From positions 1-64,000 of the forward strand of contig CALMIK010000037.1 in assembly GCA_937863995.1 (NCBI GenBank): a stretch of 64,000 nt of DNA, given 5' to 3'. The DNA comes from an uncultured Chelatococcus sp. (GTDB taxonomy: Bacteria > Pseudomonadota > Alphaproteobacteria > Rhizobiales > Beijerinckiaceae). Below the pieces are notes generated by a model. That model saw only the letters and a list, made by a program, of their open reading frames with translations, did no database searches and had not been told where the DNA came from. Of the stretch, positions 35,617 to 45,056 are shown in pieces. A program made the translations under genes and the position numbers. The first letter of the stretch is position 1. Each line of letters opens with the position of its first letter.

Positions 35617-36431
35617 CGAAACCGGAGACATTTCACGATCTGATCGGCCTCGATCTCGGCACGCGCGATATCGGCTGGGACGAGAAGGACGCGATCCTCT
35701 ATGCCCTGGCCTGCGGCGCGCGGGCGAAGGAACTCGACCTTGTGTACGAGCGCGATCTGCGGCCGCTTCCCGGCTTTGTCAGCGCGCTTGGCCTGTGGGC
35801 CGTGGAGAAGTGCGGCGATCTCGGTGTGTACGACCGCAAGAAATCGCTGCACGTCTCGCAGGCGATCGAGATCCACGCGCCGCTGCCGCGCAGCACGCGC
35901 TTTCCCGCGCAAGGCCGCGTCACGGCCGTGTGGGACAAGGGCAAGGCCACCATCGTCGAGATCGAGGTTACCAGCGCCCTGTTCACCGCCACCTACTCCA
36001 TCTTCCTCCCCGGCATCGGCGGCTGGGGCGGCGTGAATGCGCCCGCGACCTCCACCAAGGAAGAGGTTCCGACGCTGGTGCCGGTTGCCGAATTTGCGAC
36101 CTCGCCCGAACAGGCGGTTCTCTACCGGCTGACGGGAGATCTGCATCCGGTTCATGTCGATCCGGAGGTGGCGCGCGGCTATGGCTTCGATCGGCCGATC
36201 CTGCACGGGCTATGCACGCTAGGCATTGCACTGCGGCTTCTAGGGCCGGAGTTCGGCCATCATCCCGCGGACCTGCGATCGGCGACGGCCCGCCTCAGCG
36301 CGCCGGTGGCGCCCGGCGACGTGCTGCTGCTGCGCGCTGCGTCGTGGCAGGGCGGAGCGGCGTTCGACGTCGTTGCGGGAGGCAGGCAGGTACTGAAGGA
36401 AGGCTGGGCGCGCTTCGCACATAATACCTGA
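35613..36431 (+). CDS. MaoC-type enoyl-CoA hydratase with two hot-dog domains
   Basis: 272 residues. The N-terminal hot-dog half (about residues 1-150) is non-catalytic in this family. The C-terminal half holds the hydratase-2 motif in LYRLTGDLHPVHVDPEVARG followed by YGFDRPILHGLCTLG, with the Asp and His that activate water. It can supply the 2-enoyl-CoA hydration that the preceding crotonase-like protein may be unable to perform. ATG 35613 overlaps the previous stop as ATGA. Confidence 0.9.
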   Translation: MTKPETFHDLIGLDLGTRDIGWDEKDAILYALACGARAKELDLVYERDLRPLPGFVSALGLWAVEKCGDLGVYDRKKSLHVSQAIEIHAPLPRSTRFPAQGRVTAVWDKGKATIVEIEVTSALFTATYSIFLPGIGGWGGVNAPATSTKEEVPTLVPVAEFATSPEQAVLYRLTGDLHPVHVDPEVARGYGFDRPILHGLCTLGIALRLLGPEFGHHPADLRSATARLSAPVAPGDVLLLRAASWQGGAAFDVVAGGRQVLKEGWARFAHNT

Positions 36432-36466
36432 TGATCGATCAATCAAAACGGGAGGAGACAAAAACA

Positions 36467-37675
36467 ATGAAACAATCGGTTTATAAAGCGGCCATCATAG
36501 CGGCACTGGCATTGTGGCCCGTGGGCCAGGCTCTGGCGGAGACGATCAGGATCGGCGAGATGTCGTCCTATTCCGCCAATCCGCAATCAACGGATTCCTA
36601 CCGCAAGGGCTGGGAACTGGCGGTGAAGGAAATCAATGAGGCGGGCGGCGTTCTCGGCAAGCGCCTGCAGGTGATCTCGCGCGACGACACCGGTCGGCCG
36701 GATGCGGCGCTCCGCGCGGCGCAGGAACTGGTCACGAACGAGAAGGTCGCTCTTCTCACCGGAACATACCTGTCTCACGTCGCGGTGGCGGTGGCGGATT
36801 TCGCCAATACAAACAAGGTCTTCTTCCTTGTCGGCCAGCCGCAGAGCGATGCGATCGTGTGGGAGCGGGGCAACCGCTACACCTTCCGCCTGTTCAACAG
36901 CAATCGCTCGCAGGTGCTGGCGCTGGCGCAACTCGCGGCCAAGCTGCCGGCGAAGCGCTGGGCGACGATCGCGCCCAACTACGAATTCGGCCAGTCGGTG
37001 GTCGGCGCGTTCCGGCAGGAGTTGCAGCGTCTGCGCCCGGACGTCGAATTCGTCAACGAGCAATGGCCCGCGCTGGGCAAGCTCGAAGCCGGCGCGACCG
37101 TTCAGGCCATGATCGCGGCCCGGCCGGACGCGGTGTTCAACGCGACGTTCGGCGCCGACCTGGCGAAGTTCGTGCGGGAAGGGAACATGCGCGGGCTGTT
37201 CGAGGGCCGGGAGGTCTTTTCGGTGCTGACCGGCTTGCCCGAATATCTCGACCCGCTCGGCGACGAGGCGCCGGAGGGCTGGACCGTCACCGGCTATCCG
37301 GTGGAGCAGATCGACACGCCAGCGCACAATGCCTTCCGCACGGCCTATGAAAAATCCTATGGCCAGCCGCCCAAGGTCGGTTCGCTGATCGGCTACAGCG
37401 AGATGAAGGCCCTTAAGGCCATCATCGAGAAGGCAGGCAGCACGGACACCGAGGCGCTGATCGCCGCCGCGCGCGGAACGACCTTCGATGCGCCCATCGG
37501 CCCGGTCACTTTCCGCCCCCAGGATCATCAGTCCACGTTCGGCTTCTTCATCGGCAAGCTCGCCGTCGAGGGCGGCAAGGGCAAGATGGTCGACTGGAAG
37601 TTCTACGATGGCGCCGATTATCAGTTGCCCGACGATGTCGTGAAGACCCTGCGTCCTGCAGAAGCAATCCGGTAA
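36467..37675 (+). CDS. Branched-chain-amino-acid-type ABC transporter substrate-binding protein (LivK-like)
   Basis: 402 residues with a signal peptide (MKQSVYKAAIIAALALWPVG, cleavage near QALAE). The mature protein starts TIRIGEMSSYSANP and continues with GWELAVKEINEAGGVLGKRL, standard for periplasmic-binding-protein type I receptors of the HAAT transporters. GGAGGA at 36451 supports ATG 36467. Such receptors bind amino acids, but also amides, urea, aromatic acids and other carboxylates. Here the neighbours suggest an amide or acid fed to beta-oxidation. Confidence 0.9.
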   Translation: MKQSVYKAAIIAALALWPVGQALAETIRIGEMSSYSANPQSTDSYRKGWELAVKEINEAGGVLGKRLQVISRDDTGRPDAALRAAQELVTNEKVALLTGTYLSHVAVAVADFANTNKVFFLVGQPQSDAIVWERGNRYTFRLFNSNRSQVLALAQLAAKLPAKRWATIAPNYEFGQSVVGAFRQELQRLRPDVEFVNEQWPALGKLEAGATVQAMIAARPDAVFNATFGADLAKFVREGNMRGLFEGREVFSVLTGLPEYLDPLGDEAPEGWTVTGYPVEQIDTPAHNAFRTAYEKSYGQPPKVGSLIGYSEMKALKAIIEKAGSTDTEALIAAARGTTFDAPIGPVTFRPQDHQSTFGFFIGKLAVEGGKGKMVDWKFYDGADYQLPDDVVKTLRPAEAIR

Positions 37676-37809
37676 CCGGCGTGGCGGCCGGTCCATCCGG
37701 ATACGACCGCCCCGCGGGTCGGCAAAGGCCAGATCCGTTCCCCATGCAGTTTCCGCACGCGTGTCTCGCGACCGATGGGGCTTGTCCGCATTGCTGAGGA
37801 CCGAAAGTC

Positions 37810-39663
37810 ATGTATGACGCATCCACGCTGTTCGTCCAGTTGCTGAACGGCCTATCCTATTCCTCGACGCTGTTCCTTGTGGCCTCGGGACTCGCCCTGA
37901 TCTTCGGCGTGACGAAGATCATCAATTTCGCGCATGGCTCATTTTACATGCTGGGCGCCTATATTGCCCTGACCGTGATCGGCCTGATGCCGAATAGCGC
38001 CTACGGGTTCTGGGGCGGCGTGTTGATCGCGGCCCTCATCGTCGGGCTGATCGGCTGCCTGATCGAGACCACGATCCTGCGCCGCATCTACAACGCGCCG
38101 GAAGTGTTCCAGGTTCTCGTGACCTTCGGGCTCGTGCTGGTGTTCCAGAACCTGATCTTCGAGTTCTGGGGGCCGGACGAGGTTCTGGCTCCGCGCGTGC
38201 CGGGCCTGCGGGGCGCGGTGACGATTTTCGGCGAACGCATTCCCCAGTACAATATCGTGCTGATCTTCGTGGGTCCGATCTTTCTCGGGCTGCTGTGGTG
38301 GCTCACCCACCGCACCCGCTGGGGACGGCTGATCCGCGCCGCGACGCAGGACCGCGAGATGGTCGCCTCGCTGGGCGTCAACCAGAAGACGCTGTTCACC
38401 GTCGTCTTCTTCATCGGCACCTTTCTGGCGGGGCTCGCCGGCGCGCTGCAGATCCCGAAGGAGTCCGCCAACCTCCAGATGGATATCAACATCGTCGTCG
38501 AAGCCTTCGTGATCGTCGTGATCGGCGGCATGGGCTCGATCCTCGGCGCTTTTCTGGCGTCGGTCCTCGTCGGTGTGATCAGCGCCTTCGGCGTCCTGTT
38601 CTTTCCGCCGGCGGTGTCGGTGCTGATCTTCCTGGTGATGGTGTTGATCCTGATTTTCCGTCCCAACGGGCTCATGGGCCGACGCCTCATTCCCCAGCGC
38701 GCCAGCGACCTGTCCGTCGATCAACCCTTCCGCGCGCCGTCCGCGCGCGCGCAGCAGGTGACGCTGGCCGTCATCCTCGTGCTGGCGCTGCTGCCGCTGC
38801 TGGCGCCCGTCTATCTCAAGGTCATGATGACGGAAGTGTTCATTCTGGCGATTTTCGCCGGCAGCCTGCATTTCCTGCTGTCGGTCGGCGGCATCGTGTC
38901 CCTCGGGCATGCGGCCTATTACGGCCTCGGCTCCTATGCGGCGGCGCTGGTCGCGACGCGGCTGGGTCTGCCGATGGGGTTCGGCATTGCCGGCGGCATG
39001 CTGGTCGCGGCTGCCGGCGGCGTCCTGTTCGGATGGTTCTGCACCCGTCTCTCGGGCGTCTATCTGGCCATGCTGACGCTGGCGTTCGCGCAGATCCTGC
39101 ATGCGTTGTCGATCCAGATGGTATCGTTCACGGGCGGCGACAACGGGCTTATCGGCCTCGTCCGCCCCGCCTGGCTGAACTCGCACGGGGCCTATTACTA
39201 CCTGTCGCTCGCGGCGGTCGTGGCTGCGACCTATCTGATGCGGCGGGCGCTTTACGCACCCTTCGGCTATGCGTTCCGGTCGGGGCGCGACTCGCTGGCG
39301 CGATCGGCGGCGATCGGCATCAATGTCGCGCGCATGCAATGGGGGGCCTTCGTGCTGGCGGGCGCCTTCGCGGGGCTGGCGGGGGCGCTGATGGCCTATC
39401 ACCGCGGGTCCGTTTTCCCGACGGACTTCTCCGTTGCCACCACCGTCGATGCGCTGGTGATGGTGCTGGTCGGCGGCGTGCAATCCATCAACGGGCCGCT
39501 GATCGGCGCGTTCAGCTATCACATCGTCTCGGCCGAGCTGATCCGCAACCTCTCCGATTACTGGCGCCTGATACTCGGCATCTTCATCATCCTGTTCGTG
39601 CTGAAAATGCCTCTCGGGATCGTCGGCGCGTTCACGGGCCGCTTTGGAAAGGGTGAGAGATGA
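37810..39663 (+). CDS. Fused LivH-LivM branched-chain-type ABC permease
   Basis: 617 residues carrying both permeases in one chain. Residues 1 to about 295 match LivH (SGLALIFGVTKIINFAHGSF, GIMGS-type motif GGMGSILGAFLASVLVG). Residues about 310-617 match LivM (FILAIFAGSLHFLLSVGGIV, SLGHAAYYGLGSYAAAL). In most bacteria these are two genes. About 18 membrane helices. The ATP-binding subunits follow at four-base overlaps. A 134-base gap separates it from the binding protein. Confidence 0.92.
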   Translation: MYDASTLFVQLLNGLSYSSTLFLVASGLALIFGVTKIINFAHGSFYMLGAYIALTVIGLMPNSAYGFWGGVLIAALIVGLIGCLIETTILRRIYNAPEVFQVLVTFGLVLVFQNLIFEFWGPDEVLAPRVPGLRGAVTIFGERIPQYNIVLIFVGPIFLGLLWWLTHRTRWGRLIRAATQDREMVASLGVNQKTLFTVVFFIGTFLAGLAGALQIPKESANLQMDINIVVEAFVIVVIGGMGSILGAFLASVLVGVISAFGVLFFPPAVSVLIFLVMVLILIFRPNGLMGRRLIPQRASDLSVDQPFRAPSARAQQVTLAVILVLALLPLLAPVYLKVMMTEVFILAIFAGSLHFLLSVGGIVSLGHAAYYGLGSYAAALVATRLGLPMGFGIAGGMLVAAAGGVLFGWFCTRLSGVYLAMLTLAFAQILHALSIQMVSFTGGDNGLIGLVRPAWLNSHGAYYYLSLAAVVAATYLMRRALYAPFGYAFRSGRDSLARSAAIGINVARMQWGAFVLAGAFAGLAGALMAYHRGSVFPTDFSVATTVDALVMVLVGGVQSINGPLIGAFSYHIVSAELIRNLSDYWRLILGIFIILFVLKMPLGIVGAFTGRFGKGER

Positions 39664-40430
39664 GCACTCTGAAAGTCAACGATATCAGCAAGTCGTTCCG
39701 TGGCGTGAAGGCCGTGCGCGGCATTTCCTTCGAGGTCGGTCCGGGAGAGATGATGGCGCTGATCGGGCCGAACGGGGCCGGCAAATCGACCTGCTTCAAC
39801 ATGCTGAACGGCCAGCTTCGCCCCGATACCGGCTCGGTCCATTTCGACGGGCAGGACATCACCGGCAGCAGCCCCGGCCAGATATGGCGGCGCGGCGTGG
39901 GACGCACCTTCCAGATCGCGCAGACCTTCGGCTCGATGACGGTACGCGAGAACGTGCAGATGGTGCTGCATTCCGTCAACCGCCGTCTCCTGGGGCTGTG
40001 GTCGCCGCTTGGCGCCGGCTACGTCGAGGAAGCGGACGAACTGCTGGAGGCCGTCGGCATGCACACGCAGGCCGACAGGGCCTGCTGCGTTCTCGCCTAT
40101 GGCGACGTGAAGCGGCTGGAGCTGGCGATGGCATTGGCCAACCGTCCCAAGCTCCTGCTGATGGACGAGCCGACGGCTGGCATGGCGCCCAAGGAACGCA
40201 ACGAGCTGATGAGCCTGACCGCCCGCCTCGTCAGGGAAAGGGGGCTGTCTGTGCTGTTCACCGAGCACAGCGTCGACGTGGTGTTCGAACATGCGGACAT
40301 GGTCGTCGTGATGTCGCGCGGCGAGCTGATCGCGCGGGGCGTACCGGCGGACATCCGCGACGATCCGCACGTGCAGGAGGTCTATCTGGGCACCGGCGCC
40401 TTCCTCGAAACATCGGATATCGGACAATGA
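39660..40430 (+). CDS. livG: Branched-chain-type ABC transporter ATP-binding protein (LivG)
   Basis: 256 residues. Walker A is IGPNGAGKSTCFNML, Walker B LLLMDEPTAGMAP, and the switch His is in LFTEHSVDVVFEHAD. The signature motif is the LivG variant AYGDVKRLELAMAL rather than LSGGQ. The C-terminal GVPADIRDDPHVQEVYLG is the family end. Overlaps the permease and livF genes by four bases each. Powers transport with LivF as a heterodimer. Confidence 0.93.
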   Translation: MSTLKVNDISKSFRGVKAVRGISFEVGPGEMMALIGPNGAGKSTCFNMLNGQLRPDTGSVHFDGQDITGSSPGQIWRRGVGRTFQIAQTFGSMTVRENVQMVLHSVNRRLLGLWSPLGAGYVEEADELLEAVGMHTQADRACCVLAYGDVKRLELAMALANRPKLLLMDEPTAGMAPKERNELMSLTARLVRERGLSVLFTEHSVDVVFEHADMVVVMSRGELIARGVPADIRDDPHVQEVYLGTGAFLETSDIGQ

Positions 40431-41140
40431 CCACGCCAGTCCTCGAAGTGAACGGCCTGAACGCCTCCTATGGGCAGGCGCAGATCCTGTTCGACGTCAA
40501 TCTCAAGGTCTATCCCAACGAGGTCGTCGCCATCATGGGGCGCAACGGCGCGGGAAAATCCACGACTTTCAAGACCATCATGGGCCATCTGCGCAACCGC
40601 TCCGGCTCGGTGCGCCTGCGCGGGGAGCAGATCGAGAAGCTGCCCGTCTACCAGATCGCGCGCCGCGGGCTCGGCTTCGTTCCCGAAGACCGGCGCATCT
40701 TCTCGGAACTGTCGGTGCTGGAGAATCTCGACCTTGGTCGCCAGCCGCCGCGCGAGGGCGCCGCGCAATGGACCATCGAGGCGCTGTTCGAGGTCTTTCC
40801 GAACCTCGGCGCGATGCCGCATCGGCCAGGCTCCGACATGAGCGGCGGCGAGCAGCAGATGCTGACCATTGCCCGCACCCTGATGGGCAATCCCTATCTG
40901 GTGCTGCTGGACGAGCCGTCCGAGGGAGTGGCGCCCGTGATCGTGGAAGGCCTGGCGCGCCTCATCCTCAACCTCAAGGCGCAGGGGCTGACGATCCTGC
41001 TCTCCGAACAGAACCTCGCCTTCGCAGCGGCGCTCGCCGACCGCGCGTATGTGCTCGACCGGGGGCAGATCGTCTTCGAGGGCACGATGGCCGAGCTGTC
41101 GGCCAACGAGGCCGTCTGCCGCGCCTATCTGACAATGTAG
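40427..41140 (+). CDS. livF: Branched-chain-type ABC transporter ATP-binding protein (LivF)
   Basis: 237 residues. Walker A GRNGAGKSTTFKTIMG, signature MSGGEQQMLTIARTLMGNP, Walker B YLVLLDEPSEGVAPVI and the switch-region Gln of LLSEQNLAF (typical of LivF) are present. ATG 40427 overlaps the livG stop; the frame is open further upstream inside livG but is not coding there. Last transporter gene before the CoA enzymes. Confidence 0.93.
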   Translation: MTTPVLEVNGLNASYGQAQILFDVNLKVYPNEVVAIMGRNGAGKSTTFKTIMGHLRNRSGSVRLRGEQIEKLPVYQIARRGLGFVPEDRRIFSELSVLENLDLGRQPPREGAAQWTIEALFEVFPNLGAMPHRPGSDMSGGEQQMLTIARTLMGNPYLVLLDEPSEGVAPVIVEGLARLILNLKAQGLTILLSEQNLAFAAALADRAYVLDRGQIVFEGTMAELSANEAVCRAYLTM

Positions 41141-41151
41141 GGAGAAAGAAA

Positions 41152-42315
41152 ATGTCCGATCAAGAAGTCTCCGCCATCGTCGAGGGCGTGCGGCAGTTCG
41201 TTCGCCGCGAGATCGCGCCCCATGTCGCACGGCTGGAGGAAGCCGACGACTTTCCGCAGGGCGTCGTCGATGCCATGGCGGCGCTTGGCCTGTTCGGCAT
41301 GGTGATCCCCGAGAGCTACGGCGGCCTCGATCTTCCGCTCGCGGATTATGTCGCGATCATGGAGGAGCTTGGCGCCGGCTGGTCGGCGATGCCGAGTTTC
41401 CTCAACAGCCATTGCACCGTGGCCCGGCTGATCGCGCTCTATGGCACCGATGAGCAACGGAACCGCTACCTGCCGCAGCTGGCCGACGGATCCCGGCGCG
41501 GGGCGATCGTTCTCACCGAGCCGTCGACGGGATCGGACCTGAAGCAGATCCGCACGCAGGCGGTGCCGCAACCCGATGGCGGCTTCGTGCTCAATGGCCA
41601 GAAGACCTTCATCACCAATGGCCTGCGCGCCGGCCTGCACATGGTGCTCGCGCGTGCCCCCGCCACGGACGGAAGGGGCCCGATCAGCCTGTTCATCGTC
41701 GAGCCGGCAACGCCGGGTTTCGAGGTGACGCGCGTCATCGACAAGATGGGCTTCAAGCACGTCGACACCGCCGAACTGCGCTTCGACGAGGTGCGCCTGG
41801 GGCGCGATGCCCTGCTCGGCGGCGAGGTGGGCAAGGGGCTGCCGCAGGTGCTTTCGATGCTGGAAACCGGTCGGCTCGCGATGGCGGGAACGGCGCTGGG
41901 CATGGGCCGCCAGGCGCTGGCCGTCGCGCTGCAATACGCCAAGGACCGCGAGAGCTTCGGCCAGCCGATCGCCGGTCATCAGGCCGTCCAGATTCATCTG
42001 GCGAACATGGCGACACAGCTCGTCGCCGCGCGGGCGCTGCTCAAGGAAGCCCTGCTTCACAAGGCGCGATACGGCCGCGCGGACATGCTGGCGTCGATGG
42101 CCAAGCTGTTCGTGACCGAAACCACCATGCAGATCACCCAGGACGCGATGCGCGTGCTCGGCGGTTACGGCTATGTCGCCGAATTCCCCATCGAGCGGCT
42201 GTATCGCGAGGCGCCCATCTACGTGCTGACCGAAGGCACCAACGAAATCCAGCGCATCATCATCGCACGTGAAATGATCAAGGCAGACGGTCCCGAGCGG
42301 CTTGGCCTCGTCTGA
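41152..42315 (+). CDS. Acyl-CoA dehydrogenase
   Basis: 387 residues, FAD-dependent. The substrate/FAD loop is VLTEPSTGSDLKQIRTQA, the tail motif RVLGGYGYVAEFPIERLY, and the catalytic-base region VLTEGTNEIQRIIIAREM contains the Glu. It introduces the 2,3-double bond into an acyl-CoA; electrons go to electron-transfer flavoprotein encoded elsewhere. GGGAGA just upstream supports ATG 41152, 12 bases after livF. Followed by the ligase that would supply its substrate. Confidence 0.92.
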   Translation: MSDQEVSAIVEGVRQFVRREIAPHVARLEEADDFPQGVVDAMAALGLFGMVIPESYGGLDLPLADYVAIMEELGAGWSAMPSFLNSHCTVARLIALYGTDEQRNRYLPQLADGSRRGAIVLTEPSTGSDLKQIRTQAVPQPDGGFVLNGQKTFITNGLRAGLHMVLARAPATDGRGPISLFIVEPATPGFEVTRVIDKMGFKHVDTAELRFDEVRLGRDALLGGEVGKGLPQVLSMLETGRLAMAGTALGMGRQALAVALQYAKDRESFGQPIAGHQAVQIHLANMATQLVAARALLKEALLHKARYGRADMLASMAKLFVTETTMQITQDAMRVLGGYGYVAEFPIERLYREAPIYVLTEGTNEIQRIIIAREMIKADGPERLGLV

Positions 42316-42337
42316 CCTCCGCGGCAGGAGCAAAAGC

Positions 42338-43840
42338 ATGAACTTCACCGATATCGTATCGCCGCTGTTGCGCCACGCAGCCGCGCAACCGGACCATCCC
42401 GCCTTCGTCTTCAACGGCGGGATCACCACCTACGCGGCGCTCGTGGACGAGGGACGCCGGATCGCGACGGCGCTGGGGGAGGCCGGCATCGGCAAGGGCG
42501 ATCGCGTCGCGATGCTGTCCGCGAACCGGCCGGAGATCTTCTCGCTCTATCTCGGCATCGCCATGATCGGCGCCGTGATCGTGCCGGTGAACGCGGATTT
42601 CGCCCCCCATGAAATCCGTTACGTTCTGGAGCACAGCGAGGCAAAGCTGCTCGTCTCGGCCGGCGAACTGGCGGCGACGGTCGATCTCGCCATCGAGGGG
42701 CTGGACCCCGCGCCGGCCTGCGAAACCTTCGACGCGCTTCTGGACCGGGCGAAGGGGGCCTTGCCCTACACCGGACCGCAGGCGGCGGCGGGGGACGATC
42801 TCGTCCTGCTGTGCTACACGTCGGGAACCACCTCCACGCCCAAGGGCGTCGCCGCCACCCACGCCAACGAACTGGCCTCCGGGCTGGCCTATAGCGGCAT
42901 GTGGGGCATGGGTCCGCAGGACAGGGTGCTCGTGACGCTGCCGCTGACGTTCAGTTACGGCTTTCACGCCGCGACCTATGTCGCCCTGCTGAGCGGCGCG
43001 ACCGTGCAACTGGCGCCGAAATTTCATCCGCGCCTGGCGCTGGAGGCGATCGAGAGCCTGCGGCCGACGGTATTCCTCGGCGTGCCCACCATGTACACCA
43101 TGATGGCGGACGTGGCCCGCAAGGACGGACGGCGCTTCGACCTGTCGTCCCTGCGGCTGGCGGCGGCCTCGGGGGCGGCGCTCAACGAGCAGATCGAGGC
43201 CGATTGCCGGCGCTATCTCGGCATCACGGTGCGCCCGTATTACGCCATGACCGAGGTGCGGCCGATCTTCTCCTTCGACCTGCGGCAGGAAAGCCAGCCG
43301 CCCGCAGGCTCCGTCGGCCGCCTGATCGCCCCCACGGAAATCCGCGTGGTGGACGACGACGGCGCCGGCACGGTTAGGGATGTCGCCAGGGGCGAGGTCG
43401 GCGAACTGTGGGTGCGCGGCCCGAGCTTTTCCGGCGCGTATTACCGCGATCCGGTTCGCACGGCGAGCGCGATGACGGACGGATGGTTCCGGACCGGCGA
43501 TCTGGTGGCGAGCGACGAGGAGGGGAACTTCTTCATCGTCGGCCGCAACCGCGACCAGATCATTTCCGGCGGCGCCAAGATTGCGCCCATCGAGGTCGAG
43601 GACGCCTTGCTCGTCCATCCGGGCATTGCGGCGGCGGCCGTGGTCGGCAGTCCGGACCCCATCTTCGGGCAGGTGGTGAAGGCGGTGGTCGTCAAGGCCG
43701 ATCCCGAACTGAGCGAGGAGGACGTCGTCGCGCATTGCCGCAGCCGCGTCGCCGACTACAAGGTGCCGCGCATCGTCGTTTTCATCGATGAGCTGCCTGT
43801 TGCTCCGTCGGGCAAGGTTCAGAAGTCGCTGCTGGTCTGA
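42338..43840 (+). CDS. AMP-forming acyl-CoA ligase
   Basis: 500 residues, ANL superfamily. P-loop LLCYTSGTTSTPKGVAATH, A5 motif PYYAMTEV, A8 hinge WFRTGDLVASDEEGNFFIVG and the A10 lysine in PSGKVQKSLLV are intact. It activates a carboxylic acid with ATP and CoA. Start ATG 42338 follows CAGGAG. It links the amidase product to the dehydrogenase, hydratase and SDR of the same operon. Chain length or ring structure of the acid cannot be inferred. Confidence 0.91.
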   Translation: MNFTDIVSPLLRHAAAQPDHPAFVFNGGITTYAALVDEGRRIATALGEAGIGKGDRVAMLSANRPEIFSLYLGIAMIGAVIVPVNADFAPHEIRYVLEHSEAKLLVSAGELAATVDLAIEGLDPAPACETFDALLDRAKGALPYTGPQAAAGDDLVLLCYTSGTTSTPKGVAATHANELASGLAYSGMWGMGPQDRVLVTLPLTFSYGFHAATYVALLSGATVQLAPKFHPRLALEAIESLRPTVFLGVPTMYTMMADVARKDGRRFDLSSLRLAAASGAALNEQIEADCRRYLGITVRPYYAMTEVRPIFSFDLRQESQPPAGSVGRLIAPTEIRVVDDDGAGTVRDVARGEVGELWVRGPSFSGAYYRDPVRTASAMTDGWFRTGDLVASDEEGNFFIVGRNRDQIISGGAKIAPIEVEDALLVHPGIAAAAVVGSPDPIFGQVVKAVVVKADPELSEEDVVAHCRSRVADYKVPRIVVFIDELPVAPSGKVQKSLLV

Positions 43841-43842
43841 CC

Positions 43843-44718
43843 ATGGCGACATCCGCACCCGTAAAGTCTGATACCGTTGCGCGGGGCGTGCTGGCGGGCA
43901 TCGCCGCCGCGGTGATCTGGAGCGGGTGGTATGTTCTGGCCCGGCATGGGGTCACTGCCGGCGGGCTGGACCCTTACGATCTGGCCGCGCTCCGCTTCAT
44001 GGTGGCGGCGCCGGTCCTGATGCTGATGGTCCGCCGCATCCCGTTCCCCATGACGAAACTGCCGCTCGCGCTGCTGATGACGCTGGGCGTGGGGCCGCTC
44101 TTCGTGATTGTCGTCGGCCACGGATTCCTGCTCGCGCCGGCGCTCTTCGGCGGCGCGGTTTCGGCGAGTTCAGGCGTGGTGTTCACGCTCATCGGCGGCG
44201 TTCTTTTCCTTGACGAGCGCCTGAGCAGGATGCAGGCCGGGGGCATCGCAATAACCCTCCTCGGCCTCGCATGGCTGGCGGCGGTGGCGGGCGGGAGCGA
44301 CCATATCGGCTATTTTCTGACGGGCGGGGTACTGTGGGCCGTGTACGGCATCGCCTTCCGCCGCAGCGGCTTGACCGCGCTGGAGGCCGTGACGACGGTG
44401 GCGCTGATCTCGGCACTCATCTACCTGCCGCTCTATTTTTGGATGGCCGGCGCACGGATGCTGGCGGCCGCGCCACGGGAACTCGTGTTGCAGGGGCTTG
44501 GACAGGGGGTGCTCACCGGCATCGTCGCGCTAGCGCTGCATGCTTGCGCGGTGGCCAGTCTGGGCGCAATCAAGGGCGCGCTGTTCCAGTCGTTGGTTCC
44601 GGCGTTTACCTTGATCCTCGCGGCCGTCTTTCTGGGAGAGATACCCGGTCTGGCCGAAGTCGCGGCGATACTGATCATCCTGTGGGGTGTATATACCGCG
44701 CTCAAATATCGAACTTAG
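43843..44718 (+). CDS. EamA/DMT-family membrane transporter
   Basis: 291 residues with ten predicted membrane helices in two EamA repeats; the second starts around GGVLWAVYGIAFRRSGLTA and ends FLGEIPGLAEVAAILIILWG. Members export amino acids, metabolites or other small molecules. It starts two bases after the ligase stop with no evident ribosome-binding site, so it is probably translated by coupling. Its place in this operon suggests export of a toxic or excess intermediate. Confidence 0.88.
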   Translation: MATSAPVKSDTVARGVLAGIAAAVIWSGWYVLARHGVTAGGLDPYDLAALRFMVAAPVLMLMVRRIPFPMTKLPLALLMTLGVGPLFVIVVGHGFLLAPALFGGAVSASSGVVFTLIGGVLFLDERLSRMQAGGIAITLLGLAWLAAVAGGSDHIGYFLTGGVLWAVYGIAFRRSGLTALEAVTTVALISALIYLPLYFWMAGARMLAAAPRELVLQGLGQGVLTGIVALALHACAVASLGAIKGALFQSLVPAFTLILAAVFLGEIPGLAEVAAILIILWGVYTALKYRT

Positions 44719-44771
44719 CGGCCGCGCGACGTCGAGGTTGACGCCGTGACAGGAAATCTGAACCGGAGCTG

Positions 44772-45056
44772 TCAGAGCCCCTCGACGATCACGAGATGGG
44801 CTTCGGCCGCGGCTTCCCTGTGGCGGCGGGCTTCCCGATACTCGGGTGAATCGTAGCAGGCGCGGGCGCTGGCAAGATCTGGAAAGCGGATCACCACATG
44901 AAGTTGCAGGGCCGGTCCCTCGAGCGTCTCCGCCGCGCCGCCGCGCGCCAGAAACTCCGCGCCGTAGCGGGCGAAGGCAGGGGCGGCCCGCTTCCGATAC
45001 TCCGCATAGGCTTCGGGATCGGTAATGGTGACATGAGCAATCCAGTAGGCGGTCAT
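44772..45056 (-). CDS. DUF1330-family small protein
   Basis: 94 residues with the ferredoxin-like DUF1330 pattern: YWIAHVTITDPEAYAEYRKR, AEFLARGGAAETLEGP, VVIRFPDLASARACYDSPEY. Function of the family is not established; stress-responsive dimeric alpha-beta barrels are relatives. It overlaps the start of its operon partner, the GntR regulator, at the 3' end of that gene (four bases), so the two are co-transcribed. Confidence 0.87.
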   Translation of the reverse strand: MTAYWIAHVTITDPEAYAEYRKRAAPAFARYGAEFLARGGAAETLEGPALQLHVVIRFPDLASARACYDSPEYREARRHREAAAEAHLVIVEGL

